In this document: positions 1 through 6,748 of the stretch, piece by piece
How positions within the stretch are numbered: the first letter of the stretch is position 1
Layout: each line of letters starts with the position of its first letter
The notes under the pieces: model-generated
What the model was told of the DNA's origin: nothing
The model's database searches: none
What the model saw: only the letters and a program-made list of their open reading frames with translations
Position numbers and translations under genes: made by a program
Source of the DNA: Spirochaetaceae bacterium
GTDB taxonomy: Bacteria > Spirochaetota > Spirochaetia > Treponematales > Breznakiellaceae
DNA length: 12,220 nucleotides
Assembly: GCA_031258335.1 (NCBI GenBank)
Contig: JAIRMY010000138.1
Coordinates: 1-12,220, forward strand
Direction: 5' to 3'

Positions 1-326
1 AAAGCCGCTTAAAAAATAAATTGTGCGTACTACCTGCTTCCGATATGCGGAAAATAGACAGGGCTGTTCGAATTCATTTGGCGCTGTAGCCAAAAACCAT
101 GTAACGGTAGGGCGGCGCCACGCTCCCCGCCCCTCCCCGCTACACCGGACAGTTGCGCGACTCACACCTCCTGATGCTAAACTTGCCCCGCAAATGCCTG
201 AAATTTAACCGCTAAGGCGAATAAGGAAAGAGAAAAATCCTGTATTCTTTCTTCCTTCTGCGACTTCTGCGCCTTAGCGGTTAAAGCAGAGGCACTATAA
301 AAGTAAAATCGCTGACCGTGTCGGGC
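1..326. other. Intergenic region without a convincing gene
   Basis: No open frame here looks like a protein. The plus frame at 23-208 is short, has no ribosome-binding site and has an atypical composition. A minus-strand frame starting with GTG near 164 stays open to the window edge, but AGGAGG lies only one base from that GTG and the translation is unconvincing. A small hairpin is visible at 77-94 (TTTGGC, 6-nt loop, GCCAAA), and a large inverted repeat lies at 204-285. The region lies downstream of trmB and may hold the 3' end of that transcript. Confidence 0.6.
204..285. repeat. Long inverted repeat (16-bp perfect arms)
   Basis: The left arm TTTAACCGCTAAGGCG (204-219) is the exact reverse complement of the right arm at 270-285. 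An inner pairing AAGGAA (223-228) with TTCCTT (252-257) extends the hairpin. Read on the minus strand, the right half contains short tandem-like units (GCTAAGGC, GCAGAAGTC, GCAGAAGG). It lies 42 nt beyond the trmB stop, so it could shape the 3' end of the trmB transcript. It lacks a clean U-run, so it is not a textbook intrinsic terminator. A miniature mobile or dispersed repeat is an equally good reading. Confidence 0.75.
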
Positions 327-1001
327 TTATGCTTTTACAAAAAAAAGCTCTTTTATCACGCCGCCGCGGGACGCTGCTCTTTTTTCAAATTTTGTTACGG
401 GCCGCCATTCTTGACTAGGGGCAAAACCGGCGTAGGGATTCCGCAAGAGTTGGGTTTTGCCGAATTCAAGCAGGGCGAAACTACAGTAATCCTCGCAATC
501 GCTCACCATATACACATAACCGCCGGGCTTAAGTTTTGAGGCAAGCGTATCTGTAAACGGGTATTTCACGAGGCGGCGTTTTTTGTGCCGTTTTTTTTGC
601 CAGGGGTCGGGGAAAAATATGTGAAACCCTTCTATACTGTCATCCGGTATCATTTTTTCAAGCACGGCGGCGGCATCGTGAGCAATGACGCGGACGTTGG
701 CAAGCCGCATATTTTCTATGTTCATCAGCGCCCGCCCCACTCCGGCGCGAAAAACTTCTATCCCTATGTAATTTTTATCGGGATGAGACGCGGCAATTTC
801 CGTCAACGCACCTCCCATACCGAAGCCTATCTCTATGGTAATCGGATTGCCGTTGCCGAAAACCGCGTTAAAGTCGAGGATCTTCTCCTCGAAGGGGAGG
901 CAGTAAATGCCGCTCAAAACGTCAAGCGCCCGCTTCTGCGCCCTGCTTGTACGTCCGCTCCGCAGCACATAACTTTTAATCGAAAATTCCCCATTGTTCA
1001 C
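327..1001 (-). CDS. trmB: tRNA (guanine-N7-)-methyltransferase TrmB
   Basis: TrmB uses S-adenosylmethionine to methylate N7 of guanine 46 in the variable loop of tRNA, in the cytoplasm. From the GTG start proposed here it has 224 residues. The SAM-binding motif EIGFGMGG lies near residues 57-64, and the family signature FFPDPWQKKRHKKRR near 129-143. The C-terminus has RPVTKFEKR, as in E. coli TrmB. The frame is open upstream to an ATG at 1067, but that would overlap the preceding lipoprotein gene by 53 nt and add a tail with no family counterpart. The GTG at 1001 has GGAG 8 nt upstream, lies 13 nt after the preceding stop, and puts the IKSYVLRSGRTS segment at the usual N-terminal place. It is the last gene of a five-gene run. 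Confidence 0.93.
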   Translation of the reverse strand: MNNGEFSIKSYVLRSGRTSRAQKRALDVLSGIYCLPFEEKILDFNAVFGNGNPITIEIGFGMGGALTEIAASHPDKNYIGIEVFRAGVGRALMNIENMRLANVRVIAHDAAAVLEKMIPDDSIEGFHIFFPDPWQKKRHKKRRLVKYPFTDTLASKLKPGGYVYMVSDCEDYCSFALLEFGKTQLLRNPYAGFAPSQEWRPVTKFEKRAASRGGVIKELFFVKA

Positions 1002-1009
1002 CGGTATAA

Positions 1010-1013
1010 CTCC
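1010..1013 (-). promoter_or_regulatory. Ribosome-binding site deciding the trmB start
   Basis: GGAG on the minus strand lies 8 nt before the GTG at 1001 and begins just after the stop codon of the upstream lipoprotein gene (TAG, 1015-1017). This favours the GTG over the ATG at 1067, which lies inside the upstream gene. Confidence 0.6.
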
Positions 1014-1014
1014 G

Positions 1015-1668
1015 CTAGCGTATGGCGGCCATCTTTGTGAGCGCCGAAGTTGAATGGACGCCGTCATGCGCCCACAGCGCCACGCTCAAAATATCGGAAC
1101 CCAGCCGCAGCGAGGATATGCTGCCTGTCTTTGATTCTAGCTTCACGGAATTGCGGTACGAGCCGTCCGTACTATAGCAGAGAAAATAAGAATCGGGGTA
1201 TTCCGAATCTATTGTATAGTTTCCGTCCGCTACGGTAAGTTTAGGAAAAGGATAGCGCGGTATCGCCGGAACTTCAAAGCCAAAGACCCGTTCCGTGCGT
1301 TCCCCTCCCTTGTCAATCAGTACGGCGCGGTACTGTCCGCTCGGAAAAGCCTCGCCGCCCACCATCGCTATCCTGCGGCTGCCTATCCATGTATTCCCCG
1401 CCTCGTCATGACGCACCCATGTTTCCGGCGTGAAAGACCACAAAAGCCCGTCATAATCGTTGTAAAGCCTGAGTTCGGCAAGATCCTCATAACCGTCGTC
1501 ATCATTTGACAGAACAAAAAAACTCAGCGTGGGAAAGGGCCCCGCGTCGCCTTCGATATAGTTAAGCGCTATCGTAGAAAATTCTATAGCCGGAGCGGAA
1601 CGCGAACATGATGCAAAAGGCAAAAAAAATACAAAAAAAGAAAGCGCGTAAAAAAGGTATTTTCTCAA
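1015..1668 (-). CDS. Predicted lipoprotein of unknown function
   Basis: The 217-residue product begins with two basic residues and a hydrophobic stretch ending in PFASC. Cys21 is the likely lipidated residue after signal peptidase II cleavage, within the loose lipobox known in spirochaetes. The mature part is rich in beta-strand-like stretches and aromatic residues (for example a segment with several Asp and Tyr near residues 54-72), which suggests an extracytoplasmic beta-sandwich fold. I do not recognise a named family. The start codon is TTG, with GGGAG about 11 nt upstream; no ATG is available near the signal peptide. It follows the hydrolase gene by 21 nt and precedes trmB by 13 nt. Its role may be linked to the envelope functions encoded upstream, but this is inference. 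Confidence 0.8.
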   Translation of the reverse strand: MRKYLFYALSFFVFFLPFASCSRSAPAIEFSTIALNYIEGDAGPFPTLSFFVLSNDDDGYEDLAELRLYNDYDGLLWSFTPETWVRHDEAGNTWIGSRRIAMVGGEAFPSGQYRAVLIDKGGERTERVFGFEVPAIPRYPFPKLTVADGNYTIDSEYPDSYFLCYSTDGSYRNSVKLESKTGSISSLRLGSDILSVALWAHDGVHSTSALTKMAAIR

Positions 1669-1689
1669 AATCTCTATAGCTCCCGCCTA

Positions 1690-2679
1690 TCATTCTTTAA
1701 GAAATGATATGAGTTTTTTATACACAGCCGTCCCCTCCGGCGTATCCGTATGAAACTGGTAATTATGATTCAGCGTAACTTCTCCCGCCTCATAAAAAAC
1801 ACTTGTAACAGGAATATTTTTTGATTCAAGCAGGCTGACCATTTCCTTTGCCTCAAAGTCAAACGAATAACTGTTGGCGTCAGTAATAAAAGCGCGCGGA
1901 AAATTTTCCGTGATTTTATCGAAAAGGCCGGCGCTTGCTATGAGTCTGCTGTTTATATCGGAAGTATTAAAATAAGCCTGCCCTAATTTTTTTAGAGGCA
2001 GCTTCATCGTGTTTTCAGGCGGCGGCTCAAGCCTGAGGAAATCATAAATCGCGCAGAGCATGACCACGCCGCGTATCGTTTCGGCCGGAACAACCCGCTT
2101 AAACTGAACGGGTGAAAGCGTGTTCATAAGCGCCATATAATCAGGATTCGTCTGCATCGCGGTAAATTGCCCGGCTATCTGGCCCCCCGCCGAGTCGCCT
2201 GAAAAAAATACCTTATCCAGGTTTAACCTGTAAATGTCGTTATGTTCCCTGATGTATGTATACGCTTCTTCAAACTGTTTCACGGGAATCGGGTACTTGC
2301 CCTGTTCCGGCGCTATGGCATAGTTTACATTTACCGTTACAAACCCTTCGGTTGCTATCATCGCGTAGTAAAAACTTGTGTCGCCGCCGTCGGAAATATA
2401 GGCGCCGCCGTGTATCGCAAAGATTACCGCTTCGCCGCCGGTAAAATTTCTTGGTATGATTATATCCAGAGTCCCGTTTGCGTACGCCGAACCGTAATCC
2501 AGTCCGCGTTGTATCGTAACATTTTCCAAATAACGGGCATAATCGGCGGGCGGCGTGTACGGATATTTCTTGAACAGCCAGCGGACAAAGTACACGGCGA
2601 GATACGGCGTGAATACCGCCGTCAGAACAACTCCCAAAAGAAGCGCGGCGGTAATTATCAAAATCAGTTTAACAGCCAT
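1690..2679 (-). CDS. Membrane-anchored alpha/beta-hydrolase (HSL/carboxylesterase type)
   Basis: The 329-residue protein starts with a hydrophobic segment (about residues 4-35), which probably anchors it in the inner membrane or serves as an uncleaved signal. The rest has the fold hallmarks of the hormone-sensitive-lipase-like esterases. HGGAY at 90-94 forms the oxyanion-hole loop, and GDSAGG at 161-166 carries the nucleophile Ser163. A C-terminal LNHNYQF segment provides the likely catalytic His305; the acid may be Asp267 or Asp274. The family hydrolyses short acyl esters, including acetyl groups on sugars, but the substrate cannot be read from sequence. The ATG follows the permease B stop by 20 nt and has no clear ribosome-binding site, so coupling to upstream translation is likely. 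Its place behind two sugar-type permeases suggests action on an acylated carbohydrate (inference). Confidence 0.85.
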   Translation of the reverse strand: MAVKLILIITAALLLGVVLTAVFTPYLAVYFVRWLFKKYPYTPPADYARYLENVTIQRGLDYGSAYANGTLDIIIPRNFTGGEAVIFAIHGGAYISDGGDTSFYYAMIATEGFVTVNVNYAIAPEQGKYPIPVKQFEEAYTYIREHNDIYRLNLDKVFFSGDSAGGQIAGQFTAMQTNPDYMALMNTLSPVQFKRVVPAETIRGVVMLCAIYDFLRLEPPPENTMKLPLKKLGQAYFNTSDINSRLIASAGLFDKITENFPRAFITDANSYSFDFEAKEMVSLLESKNIPVTSVFYEAGEVTLNHNYQFHTDTPEGTAVYKKLISFLKE

Positions 2680-2699
2680 GGAATTTAACGTAAAACAGG

Positions 2700-3548
2700 T
2701 CAGCCTTTGACCGCCCCCGCTGTAACACTCCTTATAATGTGTTTTTGGCAGAAAAAATAAAAAATGACTACAGGTACGAGCGCCGCGGTTATTACCGCCA
2801 TCGCATACCCCATGTCTATGGAAGCGTGTCCGCCGAGCAGGTACTGCACCGTTACGGGAATTGTACGGTACGCGGTCCCTATGACAAGGCTGGGCAAGAG
2901 ATAGTCATTCCAAATCCATACAGTATTCAGTATGGCTACGGTAATTGAAACCGGCGTAAGCATGGGCATCACTACGCTAAAAAAAGCCCGGACAGGCGTA
3001 CAACCGTCAATTATTGCGGACTCCTCGATGGCAACCGGTACGGACTTGATAAAGCCGGAGTACAAAAATACCGAAGCCCCCGCGCCGAATCCTAAATAAA
3101 CGAACAGTATGCCGATTGGATTATCAAGATGCAGCCGGTTTGCCGTAAACGTAAGCGGAAACATCACCATTTGAAACGGAACTATCATAGCAAAAGCAAA
3201 AGCGAAGTAAAGCAGCCTGCACAAAACGCCGCGACTACGTGTTATGAACCATGCTGTCATACTCGAAAACAGAACTATTAGCGCTGTTGAAAACACGGTA
3301 ATAAATATGGAAAAACAGGCGGCCTTGAAAAAACCCGCCGCCGCCAATCCATTAGTATAATTGCTTAAACCGGCAAATGATTCCGCGTTTGGAAGCGCAA
3401 ACGGCGAATTTATAACATCTGGCTTAAATTTAAACGAATTGATAAGAACAAGCAGTATAGGCAACAAAAACAACGCCGATACCGCACAGAGTATAAGCGT
3501 CATAACAATACCGGCCATACTCCGCCTTTCATTCCTGCTGCTCGTCAA
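2700..3548 (-). CDS. ABC sugar transporter permease, MalG/UgpE type
   Basis: This 282-residue inner-membrane protein is a subunit of a carbohydrate-uptake (CUT1) ABC importer. About six hydrophobic segments are visible, starting at residues 11-36 and ending near 245-268. The cytoplasmic EAA loop that docks the ATPase lies at about 175-199 (EESAIIDGCTP followed by MPMLTP). The tail HIIRSVTAGAVKG is typical of MalG-type subunits. The start is TTG at 3548, overlapping the permease A stop by 4 nt (TTGA), with a strong GGAGGT 6 nt upstream. An ATG at 3518 is possible but has no comparable site. It should pair with permease A. The transported sugar is unknown, and no binding protein or ATPase gene is in the window. 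Confidence 0.93.
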   Translation of the reverse strand: MTSSRNERRSMAGIVMTLILCAVSALFLLPILLVLINSFKFKPDVINSPFALPNAESFAGLSNYTNGLAAAGFFKAACFSIFITVFSTALIVLFSSMTAWFITRSRGVLCRLLYFAFAFAMIVPFQMVMFPLTFTANRLHLDNPIGILFVYLGFGAGASVFLYSGFIKSVPVAIEESAIIDGCTPVRAFFSVVMPMLTPVSITVAILNTVWIWNDYLLPSLVIGTAYRTIPVTVQYLLGGHASIDMGYAMAVITAALVPVVIFYFFCQKHIIRSVTAGAVKG

Positions 3549-4402
3549 TTTTCCACCTCCCTTTTGCGCGTCATTGATAATTGCGCAAATGATATTAGCG
3601 CCGCGATTATAAAAAAGACCACTGCCTTTGCCTGACCCACACCCTCCAAGCCCGGCCTGCCGTAAAACGTGTTGTAGACATCAAGCGCCGCGCCCACAGT
3701 TTCCTTGCCGGGAAGCCCTGTGGTAAGGGCAAGATTCTGGTCAAACATCCTGAACGAGTTGGCGGCGGACATGAAAAACGCAATTGTAATAGAGGGCATC
3801 ACCAGCGGTATCGTGATTTTGGTTAGCGTAGTCCACGCCCCCGCGCCGTCAATCTTTGCCGCTTCAAGTATGTCCGTAGATATGTTTTGTATGCCCGCTA
3901 TGTAAATTATCATCATGCAGCCTGTGAACTGCCAATTGTTTAAAATAACGAGTCCCCAAAAACCGTATCCGGCGTCTACGGTAATGGCGGCTCCGATGGC
4001 GCTTAACGCTCCGTTGATTATGAACCGCAAAATATAACCCAGCACTATGCCGCCTATCAGATTCGGCATAAAAATCAATGTACGGTACAAACTAGTCCCC
4101 TTTACGCCACGTGAAAGCATCAACGCGAGCGCAAACGCTATTAAGTTTGTCAGCACGGCGGAAATAACGGTATAGCGCGCTGAAAACCAAAGCGCGTTCA
4201 AAAAATCCGTATCGGAAAACGCCCGTACATAGTTATCGAAACCGGTCCTTGTTAAACCGGTAATCGTTAAACCGGTAATGCTCCTGAATTCTGCAAATGA
4301 TAGAACTATGCCGTAAATGAACGGTACTACTAAAACGGCTATGAAACAGATAAGCGTAGGTCCCGCAAAAACCCAGAAATACTTTTTTAACGATTTTTCC
4401 AT
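3545..4402 (-). CDS. ABC sugar transporter permease, MalF/UgpA type
   Basis: The 285-residue partner subunit of the CUT1 importer has an N-terminal membrane segment at about 9-35 and further segments near 70-98, 107-130, 147-170, 200-218 and 258-276. The EAA loop lies at about 178-203 (DILEAAKIDGAGAW, ending in IPLVMP). The frame is open upstream to a TTG at 4447. The ATG at 4402 is preferred because AGGAG lies 5 nt before it and the protein then starts with the usual short basic tail. It is the first gene of the minus-strand run, reading away from the bS22/dxs promoter region. A short periplasmic stretch (ITGLT twice, then RTGFD, residues 42-56) comes from a 15-bp tandem duplication in the DNA. 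Confidence 0.93.
   Translation of the reverse strand: MEKSLKKYFWVFAGPTLICFIAVLVVPFIYGIVLSFAEFRSITGLTITGLTRTGFDNYVRAFSDTDFLNALWFSARYTVISAVLTNLIAFALALMLSRGVKGTSLYRTLIFMPNLIGGIVLGYILRFIINGALSAIGAAITVDAGYGFWGLVILNNWQFTGCMMIIYIAGIQNISTDILEAAKIDGAGAWTTLTKITIPLVMPSITIAFFMSAANSFRMFDQNLALTTGLPGKETVGAALDVYNTFYGRPGLEGVGQAKAVVFFIIAALISFAQLSMTRKREVEN
3555..3561 (-). promoter_or_regulatory. Strong ribosome-binding site for the TTG start of permease B
   Basis: GGGAGGT on the minus strand lies 6 nt before the TTG at 3548 and inside the last codons of permease A. It supports the TTG start and implies translational coupling of the two permease subunits, which are needed in equal amounts. Confidence 0.7.
4251..4280. 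repeat. 15-bp in-frame tandem duplication inside permease A
   Basis: Two adjacent 15-bp units (4251-4265 and 4266-4280) differ by one base. A degenerate third copy follows on the coding strand. They encode ITGLT-ITGLT-RTGFD just before the FDNYVRAF segment that is usual after the first membrane helix. The unit length keeps the frame, so copy number could change without breaking the gene. Confidence 0.8.
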
Positions 4403-4659
4403 TTTTTCTCCTAGCTCACAATACCGTGAAAATGGGCGTAGCCGCAACCCGTCCGCCAGCGGGTTTACAGGCGCTCCGCGCTAGCGTACCGAAAGAGCGA
4501 CATCATTCCTCATTGCCGTCCTGCGGCATCTCCCCCGGGAGCTCGACAGCCGCCGGGCAGCTTCGCGCCCTTGATTGTTGAAAGGAACTGTGGTAAAGTA
4601 TAGGTGTCTGGAATAAATAACGGACAAAAACCAGTTGAATAATTTTATAGGAGCTTTAC
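4403..4659. other. Divergent intergenic region with GC-rich repeat fragments
   Basis: This stretch separates the minus-strand permease run from the plus-strand bS22/dxs genes. It holds several short hairpins: TGCCG/CGGCA around 4513-4527 and CTCCC/GGGAG around 4530-4541. It also holds sequence shared with the right end of the window: CAGCCGCCGGGCAGCTTC at 4547-4564, and CCGCGCTAGCGT at 4476-4487, which recurs inverted at 11955-11966. A minus-strand frame here would encode only about 13 residues and is not called. No binding-protein gene for the transporter is present. Confidence 0.6.
4571..4599 (+). promoter_or_regulatory. Candidate promoter for the bS22-like gene and dxs
   Basis: TTGATT (4571-4576) and TAAAGT (4594-4599) are separated by 17 nt, an acceptable sigma-70 layout, about 60 nt before the GTG of the small ribosomal gene. 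An overlapping pair TTGAAA (4578) and TATAGG (4599) with a 15-nt spacer is an alternative. Both are imperfect matches. Confidence 0.3.
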
Positions 4660-4749
4660 GTGCCCTGCGGAAGAAAACGCAAACTTAGGAAAATCGCGAC
4701 TCATAAACGCAAAAAGAAACTAAGAAAAAATCGCCACAAGAACAAATAG
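4660..4749 (+). CDS. Small basic ribosomal-type protein, bS22/AURKAIP1-COX24 domain
   Basis: The 29-residue product, MPCGRKRK then LRKIATHKRKKKLRKNRHKNK, is about half lysine and arginine. It matches, from memory, the short AURKAIP1/COX24-domain proteins annotated in treponemes. These are relatives of mitochondrial mS38 and mycobacterial bS22, which bind the small ribosomal subunit near the decoding region. The essential pattern is a THKRKK..LRKNRHK-like core. The start is GTG at 4660, with TAGGAG (4648-4653) 6 nt upstream, a good site that strongly supports expression. It is too short for most gene callers. It precedes dxs by 97 nt in the same direction and may share its transcript. The ribosomal role is inferred from family resemblance. 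Confidence 0.85.
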   Translation: MPCGRKRKLRKIATHKRKKKLRKNRHKNK

Positions 4750-4846
4750 GCCGGTTAACGTCAACTTCCGCTGTGATTGGTAGTCCTTACTGCCGTAGAT
4801 ATTCGGGATTGACGGTGAGCTTTTTTTGCGCGGCGGCGGACATGAT

Positions 4847-6748
4847 ATGAATGAAAAAGAATCGCTTTTAGAACATATCAACGGACCACGCGATATAAAA
4901 AATTTATCTTTCTCTGAACTCAAAGCCTTGGCCGCGGAGATTCGTCATCTTATTTACAGCACAGTAAACAGGAATGGTGGTCATCTCTCATCGAATCTCG
5001 GCGTTGTTGAGCTGACAATCGCGTTGCACCGTGTTTTCAACTCGCCGGAAGACAAAATCATCTGGGATGTCGGACACCAGTGTTACGCGCACAAAATACT
5101 TACCGGACGGCGGGATTCTTTTTCTTCCCTGCGCTTGGCGGGCGGAATAAGCGGCTTTCCAAACCGTAACGAAAGCCTTCACGATTCTTTCGGCACGGGG
5201 CACGCCTCGACTTCCGTCTCGGCGGCGCTTGGATTTTTAGCGGGAGAGCGGATTTCAGGCGGTAAGAGCCACGCCATCGCCGTACTCGGCGATGGCGCTC
5301 TAACAGGCGGCATGGCTTACGAGGCGCTTTCCCATGCGGGGCAGCTCGGCTTGCCGTTAATCGTTGTGCTAAACGACAACCGCATGGCTATAAGCCCAAA
5401 CGTAGGCGGCCTCTCCAAGTATCTTAGCCGCCTATCCATGAAGGCCAAGTATCAGAATTTCAGACGGTCATTTGATGCAGCGGTAAAAAAAATCCCCGCC
5501 GCCGGCGAGCATATTTTTAACGGAATAACACGGCTTAAACGCGCCGTCAAAGCCGTCTTTTACACGGATAATTTTTTTGTCGATCTTGGTTTTGAATATG
5601 TAGGCCCTATAAACGGGCATAGCATAGAACATCTTGAAGCGGTGCTCTGCGATGTTCAGAAACTTAACCTTCCGGTAGTGATACACGTCTTGACGCAAAA
5701 AGGCAAGGGTTACGAACCCGCCGAGCGGGACCCAAGCGCGTTTCATGCCCTGAGCCCGTCTCCGCCCCAAACGCCCGGCGGCGCTAAATGTGAAAGTTTT
5801 ACCCGCGTGTTAGGCGGGGCTATGGTTGAGCTTGGCGCAAAAGAGCCGCGCCTTACAGCTCTTACCGCGGCGATGGAACACGGCACGGGTCTTACAGGCT
5901 TCCGCAAGGCGTACCCGGAGCGTTTCTTTGACGCCGGTATAGCGGAAGGGCATGTCGTTACATTTGCCGCGGCGCTTGCCGCGCGCGGGCTGCGTCCTGT
6001 CGCCGCCGTCTATTCGACTTTTCTACAACGCGCCGTTGACCAGATTATTCACGATGTCGCGTTACAAAATCTGCCCGTAGTATTCGCCATAGACCGCGCC
6101 GGTTTTGTTCCGGGGGACGGTGAAACTCATCAGGGGCTTTTCGATATAAGCCTGCTCCGCGCCATCCCAAATATGACCCTGCTCTCTCCCGCCTCCGGTG
6201 AAGAGCTAAAAACCATGCTTGATTGGGCGCTACGACTGAACGGGCCGTGCGCGATTCGTTACCCGAAAACATCATCAACGCCTTCTTTCGCCGCGGAAAC
6301 ACCGCTTGAACTAGGGCGCGGCGTTTTTTTAACGGCGGAAACGGCGGAACCAAACACGGCGAAAGCCGGTGTGCTCGTGGCTTTTACAGGCGGGCTTTAC
6401 CCTTCAATTCAACGCGCCGCCGAGTTGTTACGCGAAAAAAACATACAAGCGGATTTTTACAACCTGCGCTTCCTCAAGCCCGTTGACGAGGATTACCTTG
6501 CGGCGCTGCTTGACAGCCATGAAATTGCGGTTTTTGCCGAAGAGGGGGTTAAAAACGGCGGCTTTGGAGAATATGCCGCCGATTTGGCGCTGCGAAAAAA
6601 ATGCAGGGCGGCTATACTTACGCTGAACGCCGGGGACCGCTATTTTGCGCATGGCAGCCGCGGGGAACTTCTTGCCCGTGCAGGTCTCGATGGCGAAGGG
6701 ATAGCGGCAAGCATAGCCGCATACCTAAAAACCGTCAAAAAAGTTTGA
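4847..6748 (+). CDS. dxs: 1-deoxy-D-xylulose-5-phosphate synthase
   Basis: DXS is a cytoplasmic thiamine-diphosphate enzyme that condenses pyruvate and glyceraldehyde 3-phosphate, the first step of the MEP route to isoprenoids. From the ATG at 4847 it has 633 residues, close to the 620 of E. coli. Visible landmarks are GGHLSSNLG with His46, DVGHQCYAHKILTGRR, the ThDP motif GDGALTGG (148-155) ending in NDN (176-178), KGKGYEPAERDP, catalytic Glu367 in IAEGHVVTF, AIDRAGF and GDGETHQG. The transketolase C-terminal domain follows (FYNLRFLKP, FAEEGVKNGGFGE). An in-frame TTG at 4826 has GGTGAG 6 nt upstream and would add seven residues; the ATG fits the family N-terminus better but has only a weak GGCGGA site. 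Its 3' end overlaps the convergent lipoprotein gene by 24 bp. Confidence 0.96.
   Translation: MNEKESLLEHINGPRDIKNLSFSELKALAAEIRHLIYSTVNRNGGHLSSNLGVVELTIALHRVFNSPEDKIIWDVGHQCYAHKILTGRRDSFSSLRLAGGISGFPNRNESLHDSFGTGHASTSVSAALGFLAGERISGGKSHAIAVLGDGALTGGMAYEALSHAGQLGLPLIVVLNDNRMAISPNVGGLSKYLSRLSMKAKYQNFRRSFDAAVKKIPAAGEHIFNGITRLKRAVKAVFYTDNFFVDLGFEYVGPINGHSIEHLEAVLCDVQKLNLPVVIHVLTQKGKGYEPAERDPSAFHALSPSPPQTPGGAKCESFTRVLGGAMVELGAKEPRLTALTAAMEHGTGLTGFRKAYPERFFDAGIAEGHVVTFAAALAARGLRPVAAVYSTFLQRAVDQIIHDVALQNLPVVFAIDRAGFVPGDGETHQGLFDISLLRAIPNMTLLSPASGEELKTMLDWALRLNGPCAIRYPKTSSTPSFAAETPLELGRGVFLTAETAEPNTAKAGVLVAFTGGLYPSIQRAAELLREKNIQADFYNLRFLKPVDEDYLAALLDSHEIAVFAEEGVKNGGFGEYAADLALRKKCRAAILTLNAGDRYFAHGSRGELLARAGLDGEGIAASIAAYLKTVKKV

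Noticed and set aside
1..164. Minus-strand frame from a GTG near 164 open to the left edge
   Set aside because: AGGAGG is only one base from the GTG, and the translation is rich in Arg/Trp/Pro without recognisable features. It could still be the start of a gene cut by the window, but I cannot support it.
330..347. GCTTTT/AAAAGC hairpin as a terminator for trmB
   Set aside because: It lies inside the last trmB codons, is AT-rich with a short stem, and is not followed by a T-run on the minus strand.
585..1040. 151-codon plus-strand open frame
   Set aside because: It lies opposite trmB, has no ribosome-binding site and no family resemblance; the minus-strand trmB motifs are unambiguous.
1002..1067. 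N-terminal extension of trmB from ATG 1067
   Set aside because: It would overlap the lipoprotein gene by 53 nt and adds residues with no TrmB counterpart; the GTG at 1001 has a better binding site.
4403..4447. Extension of permease A to TTG 4447
   Set aside because: The ATG at 4402 has AGGAG at 5 nt and gives a normal permease N-terminus; the extra 15 residues do not.
5945..5953. Gly instead of Gln after the catalytic Glu of DXS (IAEGH versus IAEQH in E. coli)
   Set aside because: I recall AEGH in DXS of other bacterial groups such as Bacteroidetes, so it is probably a normal variant, and all other catalytic motifs are intact.
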